Source: a bacterium
Lineage (GTDB): Bacteria; Actinomycetota; Acidimicrobiia; Acidimicrobiales; Bin134
Assembly: GCA_028820035.1 (NCBI GenBank)
Contig: JAPPKI010000432.1
Span: 1-5,586, forward strand
Direction of reading: 5' to 3'
Length of the DNA: 5,586 bases
A program made the translations under genes and the position numbers. Positions 1 through 5,438 of this stretch are shown in pieces (positions within the stretch are counted from its first letter, which is position 1; each line of letters opens with the position of its first letter). Below the pieces are notes generated by a model, which did no database searches, was not told where the DNA came from, and saw nothing but the letters and a program-made list of their open reading frames with translations.

Positions 1-78
1 GCCCGGGCCGCCCTCACCTGCGTGGAGGACATCTTGGGCCGCCGCATTCCCACCTTCGGCGACGGCTGGCGCTATTGA
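1..78 (+). CDS. 3' end of an unidentified protein (partial)
   Basis: An open frame enters from the left edge and ends at a TGA at 76-78. The visible 25 residues start ARAALTCVED and end PTFGDGWRY. Codon use is G/C-rich at third positions like the genes downstream, which supports real coding. The frame is closed by its own stop 49 nt before the acyl-CoA dehydrogenase start, so it may be an earlier gene of the same operon. Too little remains to name a family. No motif was recognised. Confidence 0.6.
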   Translation, partial: ARAALTCVEDILGRRIPTFGDGWRY

Positions 79-111
79 GCACGGCCAACTGACAGACTGA
101 TTGAGCAGAGC

Positions 112-117
112 AAGGAG
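112..117 (+). promoter_or_regulatory. Shine-Dalgarno site for the acyl-CoA dehydrogenase
   Basis: AAGGAG lies 10 nt upstream of the ATG at 128. It is the only strong ribosome-binding sequence before the gene and supports that start. No convincing -35/-10 pair was seen in the 49-nt gap, so transcription may come from further upstream. Confidence 0.7.
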
Positions 118-127
118 CGAATAGCAG

Positions 128-1288
128 ATGGAGTTCACCCTCACCGACGAGCAGACGATGTTCCAGGAGATGGTTCGCAACTGGGTCGAGAAGGAATGCC
201 CCAAGGATGCGGCCCGCGACTACGAGGCCCAGGAGTTCGAGTACCCGTTCGAGCTATGGGACAAGATGTCCGAGGCCGGGTTCCACGCCATCGGCCTGCC
301 CCCCGAACTGGGCGGCCAGGGCGGCGATGTGGTCACCCAGATGATTCTCACTCGGGAGCTGGCCCGCTCGCTGGCCGGGCTCACCTGGATCTTCGGCATC
401 TCCTCGTTTTGCGCCAAGTCGATCAACAAGTTCGCCTCCGATGTGGCTCGCGAGGAGCTGATCCCCCAGCTGGCCGAGGGCAAGCTTCGGGTGGCCATCG
501 CCGTCACCGAGCCCTCGGGAGGCACCGACCTCATGGGCGCCATGCGCACCCGGGCCACCAAGGTGGACGGCGGATATAGCATCACCGGCCAAAAAATCTG
601 GTCTACCGCAGCTCACGTGTCCGACTACCTGTTCTTGATGGCCCGCACCGAGGACATCGTCGACAAGCCGGCCCGAGGGGTAACGCTGTTCTTGGTGAAA
701 CAGCCTTCGGAGGGCTTGGAGTGCCGTCAGATCCCCAAGGTGGGCATGAAGTCGGTGGGGTCGTGCGAGGTGTTCCTCGACGACGTGTTCGTGCCCGACG
801 AGTACGTGGTGGGCCAGCCCGGCCAGGGCTTCTACCAAATGCTGTCCACCCTCAACAACGAGCGGATCATGGTGGCTGCCCTGTGTACCGGCATCATCGA
901 CGGCTGCATCGAGGAGGCCATGGGCTATCTGATGGAGCGGGAGGCTTTCGGCAAGAAGATCGGCTCGTTCCAGGTGTGGCACCAGAACCTGGCCGACATG
1001 GCCATGATGCAGAAGCAGGCCGAGCTGATGACCTATTACGCGGCGTGGAAGTCGGAGTCGGGCGAGGACTGCGGCCGGGAGGCCAACATGGCCAAGGTGG
1101 TGGCCTCGGAGTACGCCGGCAAGTGCTCTGACATCGCCATCCAGGTGCTGGGCGGCATGGGCTACGCCCTTGAGACTCATCCCCAGCGCTATTGGCGAGA
1201 CAGCCGCCTGTATCGCATTGGGCCCATCACCAACGAAATGGCCAGGAACAGCATCGCCGAGACCTTCGGGCTCCCACGCAGCTTCTAG
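128..1288 (+). CDS. Acyl-CoA dehydrogenase (FAD-dependent)
   Basis: This 386-residue protein has the usual length and layout of an acyl-CoA dehydrogenase, a cytosolic flavoenzyme that makes the alpha,beta double bond of an acyl-CoA. An N-terminal helical domain comes first. The first family signature is AVTEPSGGTDL (125-135), followed by the beta domain with GYSITGQKIW (149-158). The C-terminal helical domain has REAFGKKIG (271-279), QVLGGMGY (339-346) and RYWRDSR (354-360). The glutamate of the usual (I)YEGT motif is replaced by Pro366 in RIGPITNEM. Glu245 in TLNNER aligns with the catalytic glutamate of isovaleryl-CoA and long-chain dehydrogenases (LDLER), so it is the likely base. The start is ATG 128, after AAGGAG. 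The stop TAG shares its last base with the SDR's GTG start. The family call is firm. The substrate is unknown; the operon suggests a branched or cyclic acyl-CoA. Confidence 0.95.
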   Translation: MEFTLTDEQTMFQEMVRNWVEKECPKDAARDYEAQEFEYPFELWDKMSEAGFHAIGLPPELGGQGGDVVTQMILTRELARSLAGLTWIFGISSFCAKSINKFASDVAREELIPQLAEGKLRVAIAVTEPSGGTDLMGAMRTRATKVDGGYSITGQKIWSTAAHVSDYLFLMARTEDIVDKPARGVTLFLVKQPSEGLECRQIPKVGMKSVGSCEVFLDDVFVPDEYVVGQPGQGFYQMLSTLNNERIMVAALCTGIIDGCIEEAMGYLMEREAFGKKIGSFQVWHQNLADMAMMQKQAELMTYYAAWKSESGEDCGREANMAKVVASEYAGKCSDIAIQVLGGMGYALETHPQRYWRDSRLYRIGPITNEMARNSIAETFGLPRSF

Positions 1289-2091
1289 TGGCCAAGCCAT
1301 TGGACAACCGGGTGGCGCTTGTTACCGGCGCTGGACGCGGCATCGGGTTGGCGGTAGCGACCCGTTTGGCCCGGGATGGGGCCGCGGTTGTGGTGAACGA
1401 TGTGGATGCAGGCGTGGCCGAGGAGGCAGCGGCCGCCATCACCGACACTGGCGGCCAGGCAGCGGCGGCACCGGGCTCAGTCGTGGACCTCGACGATGTC
1501 GCCGCGATGCTGGACACCGCCCAAGACTCGTTCGGCAGCTTGGACATTCTGGTGAACAACGCGGGTATCACCGCCGACGCCATGGCCCACAACATGACCG
1601 ACCAGCAGTGGAACCTCGTCTGCGAGGTGGCCCTTACAGGCACGTTCAACCTGTGCCGAGCTGCATTCCCGCAACTGCGGGGTAGTCGCGACAACCCGCC
1701 AGGCCATCACCGCAAGGTGGTGAACATGGCGTCCATCAACGGCATCTACGGAATCGCCGGCAACGTCAACTACTCCGCGGCCAAAGGCGGGGTGATCGCG
1801 CTCACCAAGTCGCTAGCCCGGGAATGGGCCCGACACCGGATCAACGTCAACGCAGTGGCACCGGGGTACATCGCCGGCACTCGGCTCACCGGGGCCCGGG
1901 ACGACAACACCGGCCTGGGCATCCCCGAGGCCATCATCGAGCGCATCGAGGCCCAGATCCCCATCGGACGCGCTGGCACCCCTGAAGACGTGGCCGGAGC
2001 CGTCGCATGGCTGGCATCGCCCGATTCCGACTATGCAACTGGGCAGGTGATCGAACTCCACGGAGGACGAGAGATGGTTGAGTTGCTATGA
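1288..2091 (+). CDS. Short-chain dehydrogenase/reductase (SDR), FabG/hydroxyacyl-CoA dehydrogenase type
   Basis: A 267-residue classical SDR, expected to oxidise a hydroxyacyl-CoA or reduce a ketone with NAD(P)H in the cytosol. The Rossmann glycine motif is TGAGRGIG (13-20). Asp38 at the end of the second strand (VVVND) favours NAD(H). NNAG is at 90-93. The catalytic Ser149, Tyr162 and Lys166 lie in NMAS and NYSAAKGG. The fourth tetrad residue, normally Asn in VNLTG, is Ala115 in VALTG. Residues about 132-142 (rich in Gly, Pro and His) form a longer loop before the Ser strand. I chose GTG 1288 because it gives a normal N-terminus (VAKPLDNRVALVTG) and overlaps the upstream TAG (TAGTG). An in-frame ATG at 1192 would overlap the dehydrogenase by 97 nt and add residues without SDR character. 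No strong ribosome-binding site precedes the GTG, so translational coupling is likely. It ends in an ATGA overlap with subunit A. Confidence 0.93.
   Translation: MAKPLDNRVALVTGAGRGIGLAVATRLARDGAAVVVNDVDAGVAEEAAAAITDTGGQAAAAPGSVVDLDDVAAMLDTAQDSFGSLDILVNNAGITADAMAHNMTDQQWNLVCEVALTGTFNLCRAAFPQLRGSRDNPPGHHRKVVNMASINGIYGIAGNVNYSAAKGGVIALTKSLAREWARHRINVNAVAPGYIAGTRLTGARDDNTGLGIPEAIIERIEAQIPIGRAGTPEDVAGAVAWLASPDSDYATGQVIELHGGREMVELL
2062..2067 (+). promoter_or_regulatory. Possible Shine-Dalgarno site for subunit A
   Basis: GGAGGA lies inside the SDR's 3' end, 20 nt before the ATG at 2088. This is farther than the usual 5-10 nt, so it is at best a weak site. Initiation probably relies mainly on the ATGA stop/start overlap at 2088-2091. 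Confidence 0.35.
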
Positions 2092-2978
2092 GCGCCGAGA
2101 AGCTAACAACTCTCGAAGGCGCAGCCGGGCTGGTGCGCGACGGCGACACGGTGGCCATCCTGAACATGGCCACTCAGGCCGCGCCCATGGCACTGGTTAG
2201 GGAGCTGATCCGCCAAGGCCGACGGGATCTCGGAGTGGTCTGCTTGGTGGGCGGCATCTCGGTGGACTGGCTGGCCGCCGCCGGGGCCATGAACCGCCTC
2301 ATCGGCGCGGCCGTGTCAATGGAGCAGTTCGGTCTGTGTCAGCGCTACCGCAAAGCAGTGGAGGCTGGCGCAATCCGAGTGGAGGAGCTGTCGGAAACGG
2401 CGCTCAACGCCCGGTTGGGGGCAGGGGCTCGCAACCTGCCGTTCTTGCCCACCCGGGGACTGATCGGCACCGACCTGATCGACCTGAACGACAATCTGCT
2501 GATGCTGGATGACCCGTTTGGCGGGCCATCGGTGGTGGCCTGCAAGGCGCTGGTGCCCGATGTGGCCCTGGTGCATGCCCACAAGGCCGACCGATTCGGC
2601 AACATCGGGTATGAGCCCACCGCGCTGTGGCCTGATTTGGGGATCATGCCCAAGGCCGCCACCACGGTGATCGTCACCGCCGAGGAGATCGTGGACTCCG
2701 AGGTGCTGCGCGCCAATCCCGACCGCACCGTGCTGCCGGGCTTCATGGTGGACGCGGTGGTCGAGACTCACTTCGGCGCCCACCCCACCTCGTTCTCTCC
2801 CCGATATGGCTACGACACCGCCATGCACCTGGAATGGGTCGGCGCGGCCCGCGACGATGAGGCAGTGGCTGAGTTCTTGGAGAGGTACGTGACCGGCCCC
2901 GCTGATCACGCTGCCTACCTAGAAACAGTGGGAGGCGCCCAACGACAGGCTGCCCTAGAGAACTGGGAACAAACATGA
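2088..2978 (+). CDS. CoA-transferase-fold subunit A (glutaconate CoA-transferase A / IpdA-like)
   Basis: A 296-residue alpha subunit of a class I CoA-transferase-fold enzyme, expected to form a heteromer with the protein encoded next. Family landmarks are the N-terminal RDGDTVAI region (18-25), NLPFLPTRGLIGTDL (116-130), DDPFGG (141-146), a region with HAHKADRFGNIGYEP (163-177), and HFGAHPTSFSPRYGYD (228-243). Compared from memory, it resembles IpdA of cholesterol-degrading mycobacteria (PFLP, GAH, a PxYGxD stretch) at least as well as glutaconate CoA-transferase A. Glu103 in ELSET aligns with a glutamate of IpdA that I believe is the catalytic one (reported as Glu105). With subunit B lacking the transferase glutamate, hydrolysis of a cyclic acyl-CoA is plausible, but CoA transfer to a dicarboxylate is not excluded. 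It starts in an ATGA overlap with the SDR. Its stop lies in an ATGA that opens a 19-codon frame. Confidence 0.9.
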   Translation: MSAEKLTTLEGAAGLVRDGDTVAILNMATQAAPMALVRELIRQGRRDLGVVCLVGGISVDWLAAAGAMNRLIGAAVSMEQFGLCQRYRKAVEAGAIRVEELSETALNARLGAGARNLPFLPTRGLIGTDLIDLNDNLLMLDDPFGGPSVVACKALVPDVALVHAHKADRFGNIGYEPTALWPDLGIMPKAATTVIVTAEEIVDSEVLRANPDRTVLPGFMVDAVVETHFGAHPTSFSPRYGYDTAMHLEWVGAARDDEAVAEFLERYVTGPADHAAYLETVGGAQRQAALENWEQT

Positions 2979-3034
2979 AGGCGCTCGGTGGCGGGACAAT
3001 GTCTGGAATGAACTCATCGGGAAGACAGCCATGA
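2975..3034 (+). other. 19-codon mini-ORF bridging subunits A and B
   Basis: ATG 2975 overlaps the subunit A stop (ATGA), and the frame runs to TGA 3032-3034, which overlaps the subunit B ATG at 3031 (ATGA). The peptide would be MKALGGGTMSGMNSSGRQP. It has no recognised domain. Only about 11 of 19 codons end in G or C, less than in the flanking genes, so selection on the peptide is doubtful. No good ribosome-binding site precedes it. If translated, its likely role is to carry ribosomes from subunit A to subunit B. It could equally be a chance open frame in a 52-nt spacer. Confidence 0.3.
3019..3024 (+). promoter_or_regulatory. Shine-Dalgarno site for subunit B
   Basis: GGGAAG sits 6 nt before ATG 3031. 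It lets subunit B initiate on its own and supports 3031 as the start. No start codon was found further upstream in this frame within the spacer. Confidence 0.5.
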
Positions 3035-3849
3035 GCGACTGGCGCAACAGCCCCCCGGCCGAGGACTGGACTATCGACGAGCTGATGATCGCCCGTCTGG
3101 CCGACTGCTTTGCCGATGGCGACCAGGCCTGCAACGGCATGGCCTCGTTCGTGCCAGTCAGCGCCTTTTGGCTGGCCCGGCTCACCCACGCCCCTGATCT
3201 GGTATGGCTGGCCGGAGCGGTGGGACTTGAGCCCCGGCCCGACCGAGTGCCAGCATCCACCTTGGAAGCCCCATTGTGGCGGGACTCCATCATGTACGTG
3301 GAGCAGTACGGCGACTTCTGGAACTTCGCCCTCAACGGCCGGTGGCTCACCAAGTTCTGCGTGGGGGCAGCTCAGCTCGACCGCTATGGCAATGGCAACA
3401 ACTCGGTGATCGGCGCTGACTACCACAATCCCAGGGTGCGCCTGCCAGGAACCGCCGGTTTGGGCGATATGGGCTCGATCGACAAAGCGCTCTACTACTG
3501 GAACCCCAACCACAACCCCCGCTCGCTGGTGGATAAGGTGGACTTCGTCTCATGTGCTGGATACTTGGGGGGCGGTTCCGAGCGGGCCGATGCCGGACTA
3601 GAAGGCGGACCCGAGCTGGTGATCACCAACCTCTGCGTGTTGGACTTCCACCCCGACACCCGCCACATGCAGGTGGCATCGCTACACCCGGGTGTGACCT
3701 TCGAGCAGGTCCAAGAGGCCACCGGCTTCGAGCTGCCCGCACCCGAGGGGCCGATACCCACTACCGCGGTGCCTACTGCCGAGCAGGTGCGCCTCATCCG
3801 CGACGTCATCGACCCCGACAACATGCGCCGCCGGGAATTCGGCGGATGA
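3031..3849 (+). CDS. CoA-transferase-fold subunit B (glutaconate CoA-transferase B / IpdB-like), transferase glutamate absent
   Basis: A 272-residue beta subunit, partner of the preceding gene. Conserved blocks are LARLTHAPDLVWLAGAVG (48-65), GAAQLDRYGN (112-121), YHNPRVRLPGTAG (131-143), VDFVSCAGYLGGG (170-182), SLHPGVTFEQVQEATGFEL (217-235) and RDVIDP (257-262). These follow glutaconate CoA-transferase B closely, for example its GGAQIDPYGN and YHHPKTR. In that enzyme the catalytic glutamate (Glu54) sits in VESG shortly after APD. Here the aligned residue is Gly62 in LAGAV. Mycobacterial IpdB, a ring-opening hydrolase subunit, also has glycine there. That makes hydrolysis or C-C cleavage more likely than CoA transfer. 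This rests on alignment from memory. Stop TGA 3847-3849 lies in an ATGA that opens a second 19-codon frame. Confidence 0.9.
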   Translation: MSDWRNSPPAEDWTIDELMIARLADCFADGDQACNGMASFVPVSAFWLARLTHAPDLVWLAGAVGLEPRPDRVPASTLEAPLWRDSIMYVEQYGDFWNFALNGRWLTKFCVGAAQLDRYGNGNNSVIGADYHNPRVRLPGTAGLGDMGSIDKALYYWNPNHNPRSLVDKVDFVSCAGYLGGGSERADAGLEGGPELVITNLCVLDFHPDTRHMQVASLHPGVTFEQVQEATGFELPAPEGPIPTTAVPTAEQVRLIRDVIDPDNMRRREFGG

Positions 3850-3853
3850 GAGA
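3842..3853 (+). repeat. 12-bp direct repeat, copy 1 (GCGGATGAGAGA)
   Basis: This copy covers the end of subunit B, including its stop codon. It is identical to the copy at 3898-3909, which covers the start of the LLM gene. The offset is 56 nt. The pair looks like a duplicated stop/start junction around an inserted spacer. Confidence 0.75.
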
Positions 3854-3905
3854 CCACACCGCATCGCGCCGCTCCGTCCGCACGAGCGACAGGAACAGCG
3901 GATGA
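3846..3905 (+). other. 19-codon mini-ORF bridging subunit B and the LLM gene
   Basis: ATG 3846 overlaps the subunit B stop (ATGA), and the frame ends at TGA 3903-3905, overlapping the LLM ATG at 3902 (ATGA). The peptide would be MRDHTASRRSVRTSDRNSG, basic with five arginines. About 16 of 19 codons end in G or C, like the neighbouring genes. It has the same length and same double-ATGA geometry as the frame at 2975-3034, but the sequences are unrelated. It may act as a translational bridge or be chance. No domain was recognised. Confidence 0.3.
3891..3895 (+). promoter_or_regulatory. Shine-Dalgarno site for the LLM oxidoreductase
   Basis: AGGAA sits 6 nt before ATG 3902 and supports that start. 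It lies within the 52-nt spacer and the second mini-frame. Confidence 0.55.
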
Positions 3906-3909
3906 GAGA
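3898..3909 (+). repeat. 12-bp direct repeat, copy 2 (GCGGATGAGAGA)
   Basis: Identical to the copy at 3842-3853. It contains the LLM start codon and the stop of the mini-frame. Removing one copy plus the intervening sequence (56 nt) would join subunit B and the LLM gene in a standard 4-nt ATGA overlap. Confidence 0.75.
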
Positions 3910-5008
3910 TCTCGAAATCGGCGTTCCGGGCCAGATCATGCCCCCGGCTCACCGGGCGGTGGAACTGGGCCAGCGGGCCGAGGCCGACGGTTACGACGCC
4001 CTCTGGTGGCCGTGCCACCTGATGGGCTGGCACCCCGACTCGATCTGGACGCCGGACATGAGTCCGCTGGCCGCGGTGCAGCCCAGCGGCCACGTGTACT
4101 TCGACCCACTGGTGATGATGGGCGCAGTCGGGGCTCAGACCGAGACCATCAAAGTCGGGGCCGTCGTCACAGACCTGATCCGCCGCCACCCGGCCATGGT
4201 GGCCAACATGGCCCTCACCCTCGACCACCTGACCCAGGGCCGGGCCATATTGGGTTTGGGCTCGGGCGAGCGAATGAACGTGACCCCCTACGGCATGGAC
4301 TTCGACCGCCCGGTCGGCCGCCTGGAGGAGGGCATCGAGATCATCCGGGCGCTGTGGGGTGCCGACGGCCCCATCGACTACGAGGGCAAGTTCCATCACT
4401 TGAAGGACGCCGTGCTGGGCCTTTCGCCCTACGGGGACACTCCCCCGCCGATCTGGACGGCGGCCCACGGTCCCCGGATGCTGCGCATCACCGGCCGGCT
4501 GGCCGACGGCTGGCTGCCCACCAAGCTGGCCCCCAACGTGTACGCCGACTCCCTGGCCACCATCCGCCAGGCGTCGGTGGAGGCGGGCCGTGACGCAGAG
4601 GCGGTCACCCCCGGACTGCTGGCCTACGTGCTAGCCGCTCCCGACGAGGCCACGCTGCGGCGCATGCAGGAGGCGCCGCTGCTGCGGGCCATCATGGTGA
4701 TGCTGCCCCCGCAGATCTTCCGTGAACTCGGTGTGGAGCCCCCTGAGGGATTCCACGATCTGATCCCCGCGTCGGTGCCCCGGGAGCAGGCCGAGGCCAT
4801 CATCGACGGCATCCCCCCCAAGGTGGTGGACTACTACTGCTTCTGCGGCACCCCGGAGCAGATCGCCGAGGAGGTCCGCACCTACTACGACGCTGGCCTG
4901 CGCCATCTGATCATGTGGAACGTCACCGCCTTCGGCGACCCCGAACTGGCCGGTTGGTCGTTCAAGGCCATGCGCGAGGTCAAAGACATTTTGCGAGGCG
5001 GCGGATGA
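3902..5008 (+). CDS. Luciferase-like (LLM) class oxidoreductase, probably F420-dependent
   Basis: A 368-residue TIM-barrel enzyme of the bacterial-luciferase family, expected to move hydride between coenzyme F420 and an alcohol or ketone. Landmarks are VELGQRAEADGYDALWWPCH (20-39), TDLIRRHPAMVANMALTLDH (90-109), GRAILGLGSGERMN (113-126), GRLEEGIEIIRALW (139-152) and the closing GTPEQIAEEVRTYYDAGLRH (316-335). Compared from memory with F420-dependent glucose-6-phosphate dehydrogenase, the catalytic His40, Trp44 and Glu109 correspond to His39, Trp43 and Glu123. Asp39 of the SDH motif is replaced by Cys38 in PCH. It also recalls the phthiodiolone ketoreductase/methylene-H4MPT reductase branch. 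In this operon it could act on a ketone or alcohol made during acyl-CoA breakdown. An FMN-dependent monooxygenase is the main alternative. ATG 3902 follows AGGAA. The stop overlaps the next gene (ATGA). Confidence 0.9.
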   Translation: MRDLEIGVPGQIMPPAHRAVELGQRAEADGYDALWWPCHLMGWHPDSIWTPDMSPLAAVQPSGHVYFDPLVMMGAVGAQTETIKVGAVVTDLIRRHPAMVANMALTLDHLTQGRAILGLGSGERMNVTPYGMDFDRPVGRLEEGIEIIRALWGADGPIDYEGKFHHLKDAVLGLSPYGDTPPPIWTAAHGPRMLRITGRLADGWLPTKLAPNVYADSLATIRQASVEAGRDAEAVTPGLLAYVLAAPDEATLRRMQEAPLLRAIMVMLPPQIFRELGVEPPEGFHDLIPASVPREQAEAIIDGIPPKVVDYYCFCGTPEQIAEEVRTYYDAGLRHLIMWNVTAFGDPELAGWSFKAMREVKDILRGGG

Positions 5009-5376
5009 GCCCCCTCGAGACCGTCAAGGACTATTTCACCGCCCTCAACACCGAGGACTGGGAGCTCATGGCTTCGGTGCTTCATCCCGAACTCGACCTG
5101 GTCCCCTCCGGGTCGCGGCCCCGCATCGGCTCCGACAAGGCCATCGCCATGTTCCAGAAGATCTTCGAGCGATTCCCGGTCCACCAAGACAACCCAACCC
5201 GATTCCTGGAAGCCGGCAACACCGTAATAGTGGAGATTTCCTTCGCCGGCGCCACTCAGGATGGGCAAGAGGTGGCTTTCGACGCCGTAGACATCTTCGA
5301 CGTGGAAGACGGCCGGATCCATCGCCTCTCCCAGTGGTTCGACACCGCTGCGCTGGCCTCCATGCTAGAAAGTTGA
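5005..5376 (+). CDS. SnoaL/ketosteroid isomerase-like (NTF2-fold) small protein
   Basis: A 123-residue single-domain protein of the SnoaL/NTF2-like superfamily, whose members are small cone-shaped isomerases, cyclases, hydratases or binding proteins. The N-terminal helix VKDYFTALNTEDWELM (7-22), PRIGSDKAIAMFQKIF (39-54) and C-terminal strands with VDIFDVEDGRI (95-105) are typical. Aligned from memory with Delta5-3-ketosteroid isomerase, Tyr10 matches catalytic Tyr14 and Asp96 matches oxyanion-hole Asp99. The proton-shuttling Asp38 falls on Val33. Classical isomerase activity is therefore uncertain. I chose ATG 5005 because it overlaps the LLM stop (ATGA), follows GAGG at 4995-4998, and gives a normal family N-terminus. 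The frame stays open further upstream inside the LLM gene, but without family similarity. It is the last gene before a 62-nt gap. Confidence 0.88.
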   Translation: MSPLETVKDYFTALNTEDWELMASVLHPELDLVPSGSRPRIGSDKAIAMFQKIFERFPVHQDNPTRFLEAGNTVIVEISFAGATQDGQEVAFDAVDIFDVEDGRIHRLSQWFDTAALASMLES

Positions 5377-5438
5377 ATCGCTTTCAAAAGCTCCTGCCGA
5401 AGTAGCTCTGCCCTTCCGCGGCGCCCAGAGTGAACACC
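5377..5438. other. 62-nt gap between the operon and the ABC ATPase
   Basis: This is the longest non-coding gap in the window. A 5-bp stem (GAAAG 5368-5372 with CTTTC 5381-5385) spans the SnoaL stop. It lacks GC strength and a U tract, so I do not call a terminator. No consensus promoter was found, although the functional change at this point suggests a new transcript may begin here. Confidence 0.4.

Noticed and set aside
79..127. Promoter in the gap before the acyl-CoA dehydrogenase
   Set aside because: Only the ribosome-binding site is convincing; no paired -35/-10 elements were seen.
1192..1287. Upstream ATG extension of the SDR
   Set aside because: It would overlap 97 nt of the dehydrogenase and add residues unlike any SDR N-terminus; GTG 1288 sits directly at the upstream stop and gives the normal length before TGxxxGIG.
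254..1300. Long minus-strand open frame (348 codons) opposite the acyl-CoA dehydrogenase
   Set aside because: It is a shadow of a GC-rich coding strand: low-complexity His/Gly/Leu-rich translation, no recognisable domain, and the + frame carries clear family signatures.
2743..3513. Minus-strand open frame (256 codons) across the A/B junction
   Set aside because: It overlaps two well-supported + strand genes and shows no domain or family resemblance.
2975..3901. Homology between the two 56-nt junction segments
   Set aside because: Direct base-by-base comparison shows no similarity beyond ATGA and a loosely shared ribosome-binding region (GGAA...CAGC), so they are not copies of one repeat element.
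5368..5390. Hairpin GAAAG/CTTTC or TTGAA/TTCAA near the SnoaL stop as a terminator
   Set aside because: The stems are only 5 bp, AT-rich and mutually exclusive, and no run of T follows.
5373..5408. Possible promoter before the ABC ATPase (TTGAAT or TTTCAA with TAGCTC)
   Set aside because: Spacings are about 24 and 15 nt and the -10 match is poor.
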